From Microcystis elabens FACHB-917 (GTDB lineage: Bacteria > Cyanobacteriota > Cyanobacteriia > PCC-6307 > Cyanobiaceae): 64,000 nucleotides of DNA. The DNA is taken from assembly GCF_014698445.1 (NCBI RefSeq), contig NZ_JACJSZ010000010.1:1-64000 (forward strand), given 5' to 3'. This document shows positions 8,885-19,027 of this stretch, one piece after another. The position numbers and the translations under genes were made by a program. Below the pieces are notes generated by a model. The model searched no databases. It saw only the letters and a list, made by a program, of their open reading frames with translations, and was not told the DNA's origin. Position 1 is the first letter of the stretch; each line of letters opens with the position of its first letter.

Positions 8885-10038
8885 ATCAGCCCGCCCCCGA
8901 GCAGCAGCTCGCCGCTATAGGCCACCGCCGCCTGGCCAGGGGCCACGGAGAACTGGGGCTCGGAGAAGTCGAGCCGGGCCCGGTGGGGCCGTCCGGCGGC
9001 GTGGTCGGCGGCCGATTCGGGGAGAGGCGTCAGCAGCGCCCGCTCCGGCAGGCTCCTATAGCGCACCTGCACCTCCACCTCGATCGGCCCGCTGGGCGGC
9101 GCGATCGACACCCAGTTGATGGCGCCCACCACGCAGGCCTGCCGGGTCGCCTCCCGCCGGGGGGACACCACCACCCGGTTCATGGCCCCATCCAGCCGCA
9201 CCACGTGGAGGGGTTCGCTCCAGGCCACCCCCAGCCCCTTGCGCTGGCCGATGGTGAAGTGCTCGATGCCGTCGTGGTGCCCGAGCACCGTGCCGTCCGT
9301 GAGCACGATCTCGCCGCGGCGGGGCGGCAGGTAGGCATCCAGGAACGCCCGCATCGACCCGTGGTGGTCGGCGAGGCAGAGGTCCTGGCTTTCGGGCTTG
9401 GCGGCGGTGCGCAGGCCAAGGCGTGCCGCCTCGGCGCGGGTGGCCTCCTTGGTGAGTTCACCGAGGGGAAAGACCAGCCGGCCCAGCACCGACTGGGGCA
9501 GGTCGTAAAGGAAGTAGCTCTGGTCCTTGTGGGAATCCAGGCCACGCAGCAGCTGGTGGCGGCCGTCCTGTCGCAGCCGGGCGTAGTGGCCCGTGGCGAG
9601 GCGACCGATGCCCCGCTCCGCCGCCGCCCACTCGAGCATCGGGCCGAACTTCACCGCCCGGTTGCAGCGGGAGCAGGGCAGGGGGGTGAGGCCGTCGCCG
9701 TACCCCTCCACCAGAAAGTCGACGATCTGCTCCTGGAAGCGGGCCCGGGAATCGACCACATGGTGGGGAACCCCCAACTGGTCGCAGATGCCGGCCGCAT
9801 CCACCAGGCCCTCGGCGCAGCAGGCGCCCTTGCCGCTCATCAGCCACAGGGTGAGGCCCTCCACCTGCCAGCCGGCCGCCACCAGCAGGGCCGCGGTCAG
9901 GGAACTGTCGACTCCGCCGGAGAGGCCCACCGCCACGCGCCGCTCACCGGGCCAGTCGCGAAGCCGTGCCAGCACCTCGGCGACATCTAGCGAGACGGCG
10001 CCTGGCGTGGCGGGGGGCGGCGAGGCGATGGGGCTCAA
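8869..10038 (-). CDS. mnmA: tRNA-specific 2-thiouridylase
   Basis: 389 residues from a TTG at 10038; an ATG at 10122 gives a longer, unconserved head that would overlap the divergent nnr gene, so TTG is preferred but not proven. MnmA thiolates U34 of Lys, Glu and Gln tRNAs using ATP and persulfide sulfur. The PP-loop is [18 protein letters not shown]. The nucleophile region is [11 protein letters not shown] and the resolving Cys is in [15 protein letters not shown] and [10 protein letters not shown] are also typical. It is encoded convergently to glf. Confidence 0.95.
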   Translation of the reverse strand: MSPIASPPPATPGAVSLDVAEVLARLRDWPGERRVAVGLSGGVDSSLTAALLVAAGWQVEGLTLWLMSGKGACCAEGLVDAAGICDQLGVPHHVVDSRARFQEQIVDFLVEGYGDGLTPLPCSRCNRAVKFGPMLEWAAAERGIGRLATGHYARLRQDGRHQLLRGLDSHKDQSYFLYDLPQSVLGRLVFPLGELTKEATRAEAARLGLRTAAKPESQDLCLADHHGSMRAFLDAYLPPRRGEIVLTDGTVLGHHDGIEHFTIGQRKGLGVAWSEPLHVVRLDGAMNRVVVSPRREATRQACVVGAINWVSIAPPSGPIEVEVQVRYRSLPERALLTPLPESAADHAAGRPHRARLDFSEPQFSVAPGQAAVAYSGELLLGGGLIQADA

Positions 10039-10114
10039 GGTTTCCGGTGGGTGGCGCGGGCGAACGCCTCCATCATGGAAGAGTGCTGCTCGGGCCGCCG
10101 TGAACCTCGGGCCG

Positions 10115-11737
10115 ATGCCCACCGCCTGGCCACCGGCGGATGCCGATCACGTCCTGGTGAGCGGTGCCGCCATGGCCGCCATCGAGGAGGAGCTGTTCGC
10201 CAGCGGACTGCCGGTGGAGGCCCTGATGGAGAAGGCCGCCCTGGCGGTGAGCCGCCGCCTGGCGCAACGGCCGGGCCGGGACCGGCCGGAGGGCCTGCTG
10301 GTGCTCGTGGGGCCGGGACACAACGGCGGGGATGGGCTGGTGGTGGCGCGGGAATGGCACCTGGCGGGAGGCCGGGTGCGGATCTGGAGCCCCTTCGAGC
10401 GCCGCCGTCCCCTCACCGAGGCCCACCTGCGCCATGCCCGCTGGCTCGGCATCCCCCTGCTGGAGGCCCCCCCCGACCCGGGCGATCCGGCCCTCTGGGT
10501 GGATGCGCTCTTCGGCATCGGCCAGCACCGGCCCCCCGGCCTGCTGATCGAGGACCTGCTGGCGGATCGGCAGCGGCGCCGCCCGGGCGGCCTGGTGGCC
10601 ATCGATGTCCCCACCGGACTGGACGCGGATGACGGGATGCTTCTCGGCGGCGTGGCCGCCACGGCCGCCACCACCTACAGCATCGGCCTGATCAAACGGG
10701 GGCTGGTGCAGGACTCGGCCCTGCGCTGGGTGGGACGGCTGGAGCGGATCGACCTGGGGCTTCCGGCCACGCTCCTGGCACGGCCCGGCGGAGATCCGCT
10801 GCTGGGCCTGGGGGCCGCCGACCCATCCTCGGCTCCCTGGCCCGTACCGGATCCGGCCGCGGGGAAGTATGCCCGCGGCCGCCTGCTGGTGGTCGCCGGC
10901 AGCCGCCGCTTCCGGGGGGCCGCCCACCTGGCCCTGGCCGGCGCCACGGCGTCCGGGTGCGGCAGCCTCCGGGCCGCCCCGCCCCGGGAGATCGCCCCCC
11001 AGCTCTGGCAGATCCATCCCCATGTGGTGCTGGAGCCCGGCCTGGGCGCCACCCCGGCCGGGGGCCTGGACCTGGGGGACCTGGAGGCGGGCGGGCTGGA
11101 ACGGCTGGATGCGGTGCTGCTGGGTCCAGGGCTGGGCGGCGTGGGCGGCCCGGGGCCAGGCGGCGGTTCGCCGGCGGCGGGGATCGACGCGCCGGAGCGA
11201 CAGCGCTGGCAGCCCCTGGCCGACTTCGGCGGGCTGCTGGTGCTCGATGCCGATGGCCTCAACCGTCTGGCGACCATGGGCAGCGACTGGCTCCGGACGC
11301 GCCGGGGCCCCACCTGGATCACCCCCCACGCGGAGGAGTTCCGCAGGCTCTTCCCCGACCTGGCTCCGCTGCCCCGGCCGGAGGCGGCGGCGGCGGCGGC
11401 CTGCCGCAGCGGCGCCAGCGTGCTGCTCAAGGGGGCCCGCAGCGTCGTGGCGGCCCCCGACGGGCGTCGCTGGCAACTGCTGGCGGCCTGCCCGGAGGCG
11501 GCCAGGGCGGGACTGGGGGATGTGCTCGCCGGCTACGCGGCCGGACGGGGGGCCCTGGGGCTGGCCGCCCTGGGGGGAGCGCCGGCGGTGGCCCAGGGAG
11601 CCGATGCCGTCTGGCTGGCGGCCGCCGCCCTCGAGCATGCCCTGGCGGGCGTCCGGGCCCGGCGTCGGCACGGGGACGGAGGGGTCACCCCCCTCGCTGT
11701 GGCCGAAGCCCTGGCACGCAGAGAGCGGCGGGGCTGA
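10115..11737 (+). CDS. nnr: Bifunctional NAD(P)H-hydrate epimerase / ADP-dependent dehydratase
   Basis: 540 residues from ATG 10115 (GTG 10100 is an alternative). This repair enzyme restores hydrated NADH/NADPH. The N-terminal YjeF_N epimerase domain shows [19 protein letters not shown] and [10 protein letters not shown] then [12 protein letters not shown]. The C-terminal YjeF/ribokinase-like dehydratase domain shows [37 protein letters not shown] and the nucleotide-binding [12 protein letters not shown]. It is transcribed away from mnmA. A poly-Gly/Pro insert sits just after the GPGLGG loop. Confidence 0.93.
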   Translation: MPTAWPPADADHVLVSGAAMAAIEEELFASGLPVEALMEKAALAVSRRLAQRPGRDRPEGLLVLVGPGHNGGDGLVVAREWHLAGGRVRIWSPFERRRPLTEAHLRHARWLGIPLLEAPPDPGDPALWVDALFGIGQHRPPGLLIEDLLADRQRRRPGGLVAIDVPTGLDADDGMLLGGVAATAATTYSIGLIKRGLVQDSALRWVGRLERIDLGLPATLLARPGGDPLLGLGAADPSSAPWPVPDPAAGKYARGRLLVVAGSRRFRGAAHLALAGATASGCGSLRAAPPREIAPQLWQIHPHVVLEPGLGATPAGGLDLGDLEAGGLERLDAVLLGPGLGGVGGPGPGGGSPAAGIDAPERQRWQPLADFGGLLVLDADGLNRLATMGSDWLRTRRGPTWITPHAEEFRRLFPDLAPLPRPEAAAAAACRSGASVLLKGARSVVAAPDGRRWQLLAACPEAARAGLGDVLAGYAAGRGALGLAALGGAPAVAQGADAVWLAAAALEHALAGVRARRRHGDGGVTPLAVAEALARRERRG

Positions 11738-11799
11738 AGATCCGGAAGGGGCGGAATCGGTCGGCAACGGCCACGTCCCGAACGGAGGACTCTGGCGAT

Positions 11800-11886
11800 T
11801 CTTCGTATCGGCCCCCGAAGATTTAGCCCTCTGCTCATCCAGACGCAGCCAATCACTAACAAAGTCAGATTGTGTGCGAGTTCGCA
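11800..11886. promoter_or_regulatory. Inverted repeats upstream of the sigma factor gene
   Basis: The 243-base gap between nnr and the sigma gene is less GC-rich. It holds a TCTTCG/CGAAGA hairpin with a 10-base loop (11800-11821) and a 12-base palindrome TGCGAGTTCGCA (11875-11886). A GATAAT box at 11938-11943 could be the -10 for the sigma gene, with the ATG at 11981. The palindrome is a candidate operator; none of this is proven. Confidence 0.25.
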
Positions 11887-11980
11887 TGTCACTCCTTAAA
11901 AGTTGTTCCAGACACTTTCTCCTCTTGGCAGCGGGTGGATAATCCTTGTCACTTTCGAAGGCGCCATTACGCCCCCTCCT

Positions 11981-12913
11981 ATGACCGTCTCCGCCGTTGC
12001 GACGCGAAGGGAGGGCTCCACCCGCCGAGGGAGTGATTCCATCACCTGGTACCTCACCTCCATCGGCAGAGAGCCACTGCTCACTCCGGCCGAAGAGATC
12101 GAGCTCGGCAACCAGGTGCAGGCGATGATGCATCTGGTGGGGGAATCGAAAGCCCGCTACTCCGTCCAGGAGAACAAGACGATCAAGGTCGGCCGCCGCT
12201 CCAAGGAGCGGATGATGCGCGCCAATCTCCGGCTCGTGGTGAGCGTGGCCAAGAAGTACCAGGGCAAAGGACTCGAACTGCTCGATCTGATCCAGGAAGG
12301 CTCCCTGGGCCTTGAGCGTGCCGTCGAAAAATTCGACCCCACCCGGGGCTACAAGTTCTCCACCTACGCCTTCTGGTGGATCCGCCAGAGCATGACGCGG
12401 GCGATCGCCTGCCAGTCCCGGGCCATCCGCCTGCCCGTTCACCTCAGCGAACGACTGACGACGGTCCGCAAGGTGAGCCTCGAGCTGGCCCACAAGCTCG
12501 GTGCCATGCCCAGCCGCCGGGAGATCTCCGAAGCGATGGCCATCCCCGTCGAGGAGCTCGATTCCCTGCTCCGCCAGGCCCTCACCATCTCCAGCCTCGA
12601 CGCCCCGATCCATGCGGAGGACGGCCGCAGCTTCCTGGGCGATCTGATCGCCGATGGTTCCGCCGAGGAGCCCCTGGATCGCATCGAGCGGGGCATGCAC
12701 CAGGAGCAGCTGGCCGAACTGATGGGCCATCTCACCGCCCAGGAGCGGGAGGTGCTTGGCCTCCGCTTCGGCCTCGACGGCATGGAGCGCCACACCCTGG
12801 CTGAGATCGGCCGGCAGCTGGATGTCTCCAGGGAGCGGGTGCGGCAGATCGAACTCGAGGCCCTGCGCAAGCTGCGCACCCTCTCGAGCCGTTCCACCGC
12901 TCCCCTGTCCTGA
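11981..12913 (+). CDS. Group 2 (RpoD-like) sigma-70 family sigma factor
   Basis: 310 residues, starting MTVSAVATRREG. There is no region 1.1, as in cyanobacterial group 2 (non-essential, SigB/C/D-like) sigma factors. Region 1.2 reads ITWYLTSIGREPLLTPAEE, a cyanobacterial hallmark. Region 2 has LDLIQEGSLGLERAVEKFD then YKFSTYAFWWIRQ for -10 binding, and region 4 has LAEIGRQLDVSRERVRQIE, the helix-turn-helix for -35 binding. Which member of the group it is cannot be decided from this alone. It stands alone, with its own upstream gap. Confidence 0.93.
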   Translation: MTVSAVATRREGSTRRGSDSITWYLTSIGREPLLTPAEEIELGNQVQAMMHLVGESKARYSVQENKTIKVGRRSKERMMRANLRLVVSVAKKYQGKGLELLDLIQEGSLGLERAVEKFDPTRGYKFSTYAFWWIRQSMTRAIACQSRAIRLPVHLSERLTTVRKVSLELAHKLGAMPSRREISEAMAIPVEELDSLLRQALTISSLDAPIHAEDGRSFLGDLIADGSAEEPLDRIERGMHQEQLAELMGHLTAQEREVLGLRFGLDGMERHTLAEIGRQLDVSRERVRQIELEALRKLRTLSSRSTAPLS

Positions 12914-12925
12914 TCCGGCGGAGCC

Positions 12926-13804
12926 TCAGCCGCGGCGCCCCCCGACCAGCAGCCGCTTCAACCAGCCCCTGGCCTGGAGGCCGGCGATCTTCAGCCGGCT
13001 CTCCCCCTTGAGGCCACGGTCACGGCGGATCTGGATCGGAGCGTCGCCGACCCGCTCCCAGTCCGGCAGCCAGCAGTTGTCGGCGCGTGGGAACCAGAAC
13101 TCGAACACGGATATCGTCGAGATGGGCAGCAACTTGCCCAGGATCGAGTAAATCGACTGATCATGGCGGTGCTCCTGGAAGCCCTCCAGATTGGGGGAGC
13201 GGGACGGGCGATCGTCGATCATCGAGAAATCCTCGCTGAACACCCGGATCCACTGCCTCATGAAATCCATGGCGGCGGGACACTTGCGCACGAAGAAGGT
13301 GGTCGCCCCGAGTTGCTGGGTGCCGGTGATCTCCGGCCGCTCGCGCACGGCCAGCCGGTCGAGCAGATCGCCCTTGGTCCACTTGGCCTCCCCCTGATCG
13401 GGAAACTGACGGCCCTCGTAGATGAGGGAGCCGTTGGGGGGAAGACATTCGAATCCCTGCAGGCCGGAAGGGGCCTCGGCCGCCATGGAGAAGAACTCCA
13501 GCAGACGCTGCCGTCCCGCCGGGTTGAGGTGGCAGCCGGAATCGATCCAGTGCACCAGATCGCCATCCTGCAGACGCTCGAGCGTCTGGAAAACGATCTG
13601 GGGCTTCCAGGCGTAGTAGCCGAATCCGCGATGATCCGGTGTCAGATAGTCCTTGAACCGCTGGCGGAAAGCGGGTTCGAGATCAAACTCCGAAGCCCCT
13701 ACGACATCCGTATAAACCTCCATTTCCCTGGCCTGACGACATAATCGACGCCGGGCCACTTTCATGCGGTGATCGGTGAACGTGACAAGGACACGTCTGG
13801 ACAT
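12926..13804 (-). CDS. Glycosyltransferase-like protein, unknown specificity
   Basis: 292 residues, MSRRVLVTFTDHRMK at the start. It has a central GDLVHWIDSGCHLN with an acidic 'D-S-G' in place of DxD, RGFGYYAWKPQIV before it, and later GTQQLGATTFFVRKC and EHRHDQSIYSILGK. This order (YYxWKPxxI, D-x-D-like, HDQSIYS) resembles capsular or GT32-like glycosyltransferases seen in polysaccharide loci, but I cannot name a family firmly. It is on the same strand as pdhA and 31 bases after it, so it may be read through from pdhA. Confidence 0.7.
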   Translation of the reverse strand: MSRRVLVTFTDHRMKVARRRLCRQAREMEVYTDVVGASEFDLEPAFRQRFKDYLTPDHRGFGYYAWKPQIVFQTLERLQDGDLVHWIDSGCHLNPAGRQRLLEFFSMAAEAPSGLQGFECLPPNGSLIYEGRQFPDQGEAKWTKGDLLDRLAVRERPEITGTQQLGATTFFVRKCPAAMDFMRQWIRVFSEDFSMIDDRPSRSPNLEGFQEHRHDQSIYSILGKLLPISTISVFEFWFPRADNCWLPDWERVGDAPIQIRRDRGLKGESRLKIAGLQARGWLKRLLVGGRRG

Positions 13805-13835
13805 CAGTCCGCTGCCATGGCTGCCATCGTTGCGT

Positions 13836-14945
13836 TCAGTCGTCGGCCCAGATGTAGCGGGTCAGCTCACTGCCATCGGGCTCGGGTGCCGCGAGGGCGA
13901 ACTCGACGCAATCGGCCACGACGGCATCGATCTCCCTGTCGATCTCCTTGAGCTCCTCGGCCGTGGCCAGTCCCTGCTCGGTGAGCCGGACCGCCAGTTG
14001 CTTGATGGGATCACGCTTGGCCCAGAACTCCTTCTCCGCCGCTTCCCGGAGTTCGTCCGGATCGGCCAGGGAGTGGCCGCGGAAGCGGTAGGTCAGACAC
14101 TCCAGCAGGGTCGGCCCCTCCCCGGCCCTGGCCCGGGCGATCGCCCGCTGGGCCGCCGCCCGCACGGCCAGCACGTCCATGCCGTCGACCTCCTCACCGA
14201 CCATGCCGAAGCCGGCCGCCTTGCGCCAGATCTCCGGCTCGCTGGTGGCCCGGTTGTGGTCCATGCCGATGGCCCAGCGGTTGTTCTCGACCACGAACAG
14301 GATCGGCAGCTTCCACAACGCGGCCATGTTCAGGCATTCGTAGAACTGGCCGATGTTGCAGGTGCCGTCCCCGAAGAAGGCCGCCGTGACGGCATCGCTG
14401 TCGGCCTGACCGAGGGCCTCACGCTTGTAGCGGCTGGTGAAGGCCGCCCCCAGCGCCACGGGAATGCCCTCGCCGATGAAGGCATAGCCGCCGAGGAGAT
14501 GATGCTCCCGGGAGAAGAGGTGCATCGAGCCGCCCCGCCCCTTGCTGCAGCCGGTGGCCTTGCCGAACAGTTCGCTCATCACCTCCCGGGCCGGCACTCC
14601 GCAGCTCAGGGCATGGACATGGTCGCGGTAGGTGCTGCAGAACCAGTCGTGCTGGAGACGCATCGCCCGGATGACCCCGGTGGAGACGGCCTCCTGACCG
14701 TTGTAGAGATGCACGAAGCCGAACATCTTGCCCCGGTAGTACATCTCGGCGCACTTGTCCTCGAAGCGGCGCCCCAGGGTCATGTCGCGGTAGAGCATGA
14801 GGCCCTCTTCCCGGCTGACGCTGGCCCGTTCGGCCGGATACAGACCCTCCAGCCGCACCGCATGGCTGCCGGCCTCCTCGGTCGGCGAGGCTGCGCCGAC
14901 GGTGCCGGGCTGCGCTGCCCGCGCCGCGGTCAGTTCCTGAGTCAT
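13836..14945 (-). CDS. pdhA: Pyruvate dehydrogenase E1 component, alpha subunit
   Basis: 369 residues from ATG 14945 ([13 protein letters not shown]); an in-frame ATG at 15014 adds 23 non-conserved residues that would cover the region upstream of ftn2. E1 alpha with E1 beta decarboxylates pyruvate and passes the acetyl group to lipoyl-E2. The thiamine diphosphate motif is [20 protein letters not shown], ending in [21 protein letters not shown] and the phosphorylation-loop equivalent [15 protein letters not shown] are also present. E1 beta is not in this window, which is common in cyanobacteria. Confidence 0.96.
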   Translation of the reverse strand: MTQELTAARAAQPGTVGAASPTEEAGSHAVRLEGLYPAERASVSREEGLMLYRDMTLGRRFEDKCAEMYYRGKMFGFVHLYNGQEAVSTGVIRAMRLQHDWFCSTYRDHVHALSCGVPAREVMSELFGKATGCSKGRGGSMHLFSREHHLLGGYAFIGEGIPVALGAAFTSRYKREALGQADSDAVTAAFFGDGTCNIGQFYECLNMAALWKLPILFVVENNRWAIGMDHNRATSEPEIWRKAAGFGMVGEEVDGMDVLAVRAAAQRAIARARAGEGPTLLECLTYRFRGHSLADPDELREAAEKEFWAKRDPIKQLAVRLTEQGLATAEELKEIDREIDAVVADCVEFALAAPEPDGSELTRYIWADD

Positions 14946-15024
14946 GGCAGGACGGCGATGCGATTCGTGGGCTCGACTGTACGGGGTCCGTTCCCTGATG
15001 ACAGTCAAAACCACTGCCTCTGAC

Positions 15025-15030
15025 TACAGT
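15025..15030 (+). promoter_or_regulatory. Possible -10 element of ftn2
   Basis: TACAGT (context GACTACAGT) lies 24 bases before the TTG start of ftn2 and fits TANNNT. The identical GACTACAGT stands 24 bases before the exported-protein gene at 63673, which supports use of this box in the genome. No clear -35 is seen. Confidence 0.3.
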
Positions 15031-15053
15031 CGCGCCCCAGCGGCCTCATCGGA

Positions 15054-17042
15054 TTGGACCTGCCGATCGATCACTTCCGGTTGCTGGGCGTCTCTCCGTC
15101 CGCCGATGCCCAGACGGTCCTGCGCACCCTCCAGTCACGGCTGGACCGGGTGCCCCACGGGGGTTTCAGCCAGGAGACGCTGCAGGCCCGGGCCGACCTG
15201 CTCCGCGCCAGTGCCGACCTGCTCTGCGACCACGATCGGCGCGCCGCCTACGAAGCGGAACTGACGGGCCTGGCCGGCACCGAGGGCTCCCTGCAGCCGG
15301 CCCTGGAGATCGCCACCACCCGCCAGGTGGGGGGGCTCCTGCTGCTTCTGGAGGGCGGCCAGCCCCTGGAGGCCTTCGAACTCGCCAGCCGCAGCCTGCA
15401 GCAGCCCCAGTCCCCCACCCTGGGCAGCGGCCGCGAAGCCGATCTGACCCACCTGGCGGGTCTGTCCTGCCTGGAGGCGGCCCGGGAGCTGGAGGAGCAG
15501 CGCCGTTTCGAAGCCGCCGCCCGCACCCTGTGGCAGGGACTGCAGCTGCTGCAGCGCCTCGGCAGGCAACCCGAACTCAGGGAAACGATGAGCGCCCGCC
15601 TGGAGCGGCTCACCCCCTACCGGGTGCTCGATCTGCTCAGCCGGGATCTGGCCGCCACCGCCGAACGGAGGGAGGGGCTGGCCCTGCTGGAGCAACTGGT
15701 GCAGCGGCGCGGGGGCCTGGAGGGGGACGGTGATCCCCATTTTCCCCGCGAGGACTTCCAGCCCTTCTTCCACCAGATCCGCTCCTATCTCACCGTTCAG
15801 GACCAGGTGGATCTGTTCAGCCGCTGGGCGGCCAGCGGCTCCGAGGCAGCCGACTTCCTGGCCACCATCGCCCTGACCGCCTCCGGCTTCGCCCAGCGCA
15901 AGCCCGAGCGCATCGCCGAGGCCAGGAGCCGCCTGCAGCGCAGCGGGCGGGAGGGCGTCGAGCCCCTGCTCGCCAATCTGCACCTGCTGCTGGGGGAGGC
16001 CGACACGGCGCGGACCTGCTTCGACAGCGGCGCCAGCGAGGAGCTCAAGGACTGGGCGGCCGACCGGAGCAGCGATCCCCTCGGCCAGCTCTGCGCCTAC
16101 TGCAGCGATTGGCTGGTCCGCGACGTTCTGCCCGGCTATCGGGACCTGGACGCTGAGCCGGACCTGGTGGCCTACTTCAGCGACCGGGACGTGGTGGCCT
16201 ACGTCGAGCGGGAAGACCAGCGGCGGGGTCGCGCCTATGCCTCGGCGCCGGCGGCGACGCCCGCGGCGGCCCCTCCCCCCTTCCAGGGCTTCGACACCGG
16301 TGCCTTTCCGGCGGACTCCTTCGCGGCCACCGGCTCCGCCCCGGAGGATTTCGCCCCCCTCGCGCCCGCGGGTTCCGTCACCGATCCCGACGACGAACGG
16401 GATCTCGATGACGAGGTGCCCCTGCGCTGGCCCCTGCCGCCCCGGCCCTGGCTGCTGGCGGGCGGCGCCGCCCTGCTGTTGGTGCTGGCTGGTGGCTGGA
16501 TCCTGCGGCAGCGCCGGGACGCGCCACCGCCGCCACCATCGCCGGCACCGGCACCGCTGCCGGCGACTCCCGCCAGGCCCCCGGCCGCCTCTCCGTCCGC
16601 CGCCCCGTCGCCCTCCTCCGGGACGGCCACCGGCCCGAGCCTTGCGCCCCTCACCAGCCCCCGTCCCGATGCGGCCCAGGTCCGCCGCCTGCTGGAGAGC
16701 TGGCTGACCGTCAAGGGCGATGTGCTGGCGGGGGAGCCCGTTCCCCAGGATCTGGATCGCATCGCCCGGGATGGGCCGGTGAATCTGCTGATCCAGGAGC
16801 GTCGCCGTGACGCCGCCCGGGGCCAGACCCAGCGACTGGATGTGCGGATCACCGACCTGACCCTCTCGGAAAGCGGGCCCCGGCGTCTCGTCGCCGTTGC
16901 CCGGCTCCGCTACAGCGACCGGCGCCTCGATGGGAACGGCAAAGTGGTGGAGACCACCGCGCCGATGGAGCTGCGCAATGGTTATGTATTCGGACGCGAC
17001 GGCGACAGCTGGCGCCTGGTGGCCACCCAATCCCTCGACTGA
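15054..17042 (+). CDS. ftn2: Cell division protein Ftn2 / ZipN (ARC6 homologue)
   Basis: 662 residues from TTG 15054 (MDLPIDHFRLLGVSP). Ftn2 is the cyanobacterial and plastid FtsZ-tethering protein that positions and stabilises the Z ring at the inner membrane. The first 70 residues form a degenerate J-like domain (HFRLLGVSPSADAQ, DHDRRAAYEAEL, no HPD). A long helical middle follows, then a Pro/Ala linker, one membrane span (WLLAGGAALLLVLAGGWIL, about residues 471-489), a second Pro/Ala/Ser linker and a C-terminal ARC6-like IMS domain (RLLESWLTVKGDVLAG to SWRLVATQSLD). Its stop shares one base with the ATG of ffh. Confidence 0.92.
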   Translation: MDLPIDHFRLLGVSPSADAQTVLRTLQSRLDRVPHGGFSQETLQARADLLRASADLLCDHDRRAAYEAELTGLAGTEGSLQPALEIATTRQVGGLLLLLEGGQPLEAFELASRSLQQPQSPTLGSGREADLTHLAGLSCLEAARELEEQRRFEAAARTLWQGLQLLQRLGRQPELRETMSARLERLTPYRVLDLLSRDLAATAERREGLALLEQLVQRRGGLEGDGDPHFPREDFQPFFHQIRSYLTVQDQVDLFSRWAASGSEAADFLATIALTASGFAQRKPERIAEARSRLQRSGREGVEPLLANLHLLLGEADTARTCFDSGASEELKDWAADRSSDPLGQLCAYCSDWLVRDVLPGYRDLDAEPDLVAYFSDRDVVAYVEREDQRRGRAYASAPAATPAAAPPPFQGFDTGAFPADSFAATGSAPEDFAPLAPAGSVTDPDDERDLDDEVPLRWPLPPRPWLLAGGAALLLVLAGGWILRQRRDAPPPPPSPAPAPLPATPARPPAASPSAAPSPSSGTATGPSLAPLTSPRPDAAQVRRLLESWLTVKGDVLAGEPVPQDLDRIARDGPVNLLIQERRRDAARGQTQRLDVRITDLTLSESGPRRLVAVARLRYSDRRLDGNGKVVETTAPMELRNGYVFGRDGDSWRLVATQSLD

Positions 17043-18526
17043 TGTTCGACGAACTCTCCCAGCGCTTTGAAGACGCGGTCAAGGGACTGCGGGGCCAGGC
17101 GGCCATCTCGGAGACGAACGTCGACGGCGCCCTGCGGGACGTCAGGCGGGCCCTGCTGGAGGCCGACGTGAGCCTGCCGGTGGTGAAGGAGTTCGTCGAG
17201 GAGGTGCGACGCAAGGCCGTGGGGGCCGAAGTGGTGCGCGGGGTGACTCCGGACCAGCAGTTCATCCAGCTGGTGCACGCGCAGCTGGTCGAGACCATGG
17301 GCGGCGCCAACGCCCCCCTGGCCCGGGCCGCGGAAGGGCCCACCGTGATCCTGATGGCCGGTCTGCAGGGGGCGGGCAAGACCACCGCCACCGCCAAGCT
17401 GGGACTGCACCTCAAGGAGCAGGGCCGCCGTCCGCTCCTGGTGGCCGCCGACGTCTACCGGCCGGCCGCCATCGACCAGCTCCAGACCCTGGGACGCCAG
17501 ATCGGCGTGGAGGTGTTCAGCCTCGGCAGCGAGGTCAGCCCCGAGGCCATTGCCGCCGCCGGGGTGGCCAGGGGGCGGCAGGAGGGCTTCGACACCGTTC
17601 TGGTGGACACCGCAGGCCGGCTCCAGATCGACGCCGCGATGATGGAGGAGATGGTCCGGATCCGGGAGGCCACCCACCCTGACGATGTGCTCCTGGTGGT
17701 GGATTCGATGATCGGCCAGGAGGCGGCCGACCTCACCAGAGCCTTCCACGAGCAGGTCGGCATCACCGGCGCGGTGCTCACCAAGCTGGACGGCGACTCC
17801 CGCGGCGGGGCGGCGCTCTCGATCCGCAAGGTCAGCGGCGCCCCGATCAAGTTCATCGGCACCGGCGAGAAGGTGGAGGCGCTGCAGCCGTTCCACCCGG
17901 AGCGGATGGCGAGCCGGATCCTGGGCATGGGCGATGTGCTCACCCTGGTGGAGAAAGCCACCAAGGAGGTGGAGCTGGCCGACGTGGAGAAGATGCAGCG
18001 CAAGCTGCAGGAAGCCAGCTTCGATTTCTCCGATTTCGTGCAGCAGATGCGCCTGATCAAGCGCATGGGATCCCTCGGCGGCCTGATGAAGCTGATCCCC
18101 GGCATGAACAAGATCGACGACGGCATGCTCCGGCAGGGGGAGAGCCAGCTCAAGCGCATCGAGGCCATGATCGGCTCGATGACCGAGGCCGAACGCCGCC
18201 AGCCCGAACTGCTGGCCGCCCAGCCCTCCCGCCGCCGCCGCATCGCCGCCGGCAGCGGTCACACCCCGGCGGATGTGGACAAGGTGCTCCAGGATTTCCA
18301 GAAGATGCGCGGTTTCATGCAGCAGATGACCCGGGGCGGGATGCCGGGAATGCCCGGAATGGGAGGAATGCCTGGAATGGGCGGCATGCCCGGGATGGGC
18401 GGCTTTCCCGGCATGCCGGGGATGGGTGGGATGCCGGGGATAGGCGGCCACGGCGGTCGCGGCGGCGGCCAGCCCCGCAGGCCCCCCAAGCCGGCCAAGA
18501 AGCGCAAGGGATTCGGCCAGCTCTGA
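17042..18526 (+). CDS. ffh: Signal recognition particle protein Ffh (SRP54)
   Basis: 494 residues. Ffh binds signal sequences and the SRP RNA and, with FtsY, targets nascent membrane proteins. The N domain starts [13 protein letters not shown]. The G domain has the P-loop [39 protein letters not shown] and [13 protein letters not shown]. The M domain has [16 protein letters not shown] and the RNA-binding [11 protein letters not shown]. The C-terminus is extended by Gly/Met-rich repeats before a basic end ([16 protein letters not shown]). It overlaps ftn2 by one base (TGATG). Confidence 0.97.
   Translation: MFDELSQRFEDAVKGLRGQAAISETNVDGALRDVRRALLEADVSLPVVKEFVEEVRRKAVGAEVVRGVTPDQQFIQLVHAQLVETMGGANAPLARAAEGPTVILMAGLQGAGKTTATAKLGLHLKEQGRRPLLVAADVYRPAAIDQLQTLGRQIGVEVFSLGSEVSPEAIAAAGVARGRQEGFDTVLVDTAGRLQIDAAMMEEMVRIREATHPDDVLLVVDSMIGQEAADLTRAFHEQVGITGAVLTKLDGDSRGGAALSIRKVSGAPIKFIGTGEKVEALQPFHPERMASRILGMGDVLTLVEKATKEVELADVEKMQRKLQEASFDFSDFVQQMRLIKRMGSLGGLMKLIPGMNKIDDGMLRQGESQLKRIEAMIGSMTEAERRQPELLAAQPSRRRRIAAGSGHTPADVDKVLQDFQKMRGFMQQMTRGGMPGMPGMGGMPGMGGMPGMGGFPGMPGMGGMPGIGGHGGRGGGQPRRPPKPAKKRKGFGQL
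18335..18449 (+). repeat. Gly-Met-Pro tandem repeat in the Ffh C-terminus
   Basis: Within ffh the protein reads as repeated GMPGM / GMGGMP units (about 35 residues). The DNA repeats are imperfect 12-15 base units of the type GGNATGCCNGGNATG. They are coding and extend the flexible Met-rich tail of the M domain. Confidence 0.7.
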
Positions 18527-18535
18527 GCCGGCCTG

Positions 18536-18541
18536 TAGGAT
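18536..18541 (+). promoter_or_regulatory. Possible -10 element of rpsP
   Basis: TAGGAT in the 46-base gap between ffh and rpsP, 31 bases before the rpsP ATG, fits TANNNT. It could provide an rpsP start separate from ffh read-through. No -35 was recognised. Confidence 0.25.
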
Positions 18542-18572
18542 TAGCGGCTGCATTTCGAGCACCCTTTTCCAG

Positions 18573-19007
18573 ATGATCAAGCTCCGGCTGAAGCGGTTCG
18601 GCAAGAAACGGGAAGCGAGTTTCCGTCTGGTGGCCACCAACAGCACCTCCCGCCGCGATGGCCGTCCGCTCGAGGAACTGGGCTTCTACAACCCCCGCAC
18701 CAAGGAAACCCGCCTCGATGCCGAGGCCATCCGCGTCCGCCTCGGCCAGGGTGCCCAGCCCACGGACACCGTGCGCAGCCTGCTCGAGAAGGGCGGCCTG
18801 ATCGTGAAGACCACCCGCCCCGCCGAAACCGTCGGCAAGCTGCAGCAGGCCGCCGCCCGTGACGCCGCCGCTGCCGCCGCGGCGAAAGAGGCAGCAGCAG
18901 CCGCCGAAGCCGCCAGGGAAGCCGCCGCCAAGCAGGCCGCTGAGGCTGCCGCCGCCGCCGAAGTGGCCGCCGAAGCCGCCGCCGAACCTGCCGCCGCCGA
19001 GGCCTGA
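18573..19007 (+). CDS. rpsP: 30S ribosomal protein S16 with Ala-rich tail
   Basis: 144 residues. The first 80 are a normal S16 ([49 protein letters not shown]). The remaining 60 or so are a low-complexity tail built of Ala, Glu and Lys ([16 protein letters not shown] type), probably one long helix. S16 usually ends near residue 80-90. Comparable tails are known to me from related marine picocyanobacteria, so this is likely lineage-specific rather than an error. It is followed after 20 bases by a PhoH-like gene. Confidence 0.97.
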   Translation: MIKLRLKRFGKKREASFRLVATNSTSRRDGRPLEELGFYNPRTKETRLDAEAIRVRLGQGAQPTDTVRSLLEKGGLIVKTTRPAETVGKLQQAAARDAAAAAAAKEAAAAAEAAREAAAKQAAEAAAAAEVAAEAAAEPAAAEA

Positions 19008-19027
19008 GCGAACTCTCCTCCACGTTC

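Noticed and set aside
10039-10122. Longer mnmA start at ATG 10122
   Set aside because: It would overlap the divergent nnr start and add an unconserved head; kept only as an alternative to TTG 10038.
10073-12793. A 906-codon open frame on the minus strand across nnr and the sigma gene
   Set aside because: It is antisense to two genes with clear conserved domains, is low in complexity (Gly, Gln, Ala, Arg) and results from the high GC third positions of the real genes.
14946-15014. Longer pdhA start at 15014
   Set aside because: The extra 23 residues are not conserved in character and would cover the region upstream of ftn2; ATG 14945 fits the family start.
18335-18449. Tandem repeats that could be read as a CRISPR or VNTR array
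   Set aside because: They are in frame inside ffh, encode the Gly-Met-Pro tail, and have no regular spacers.
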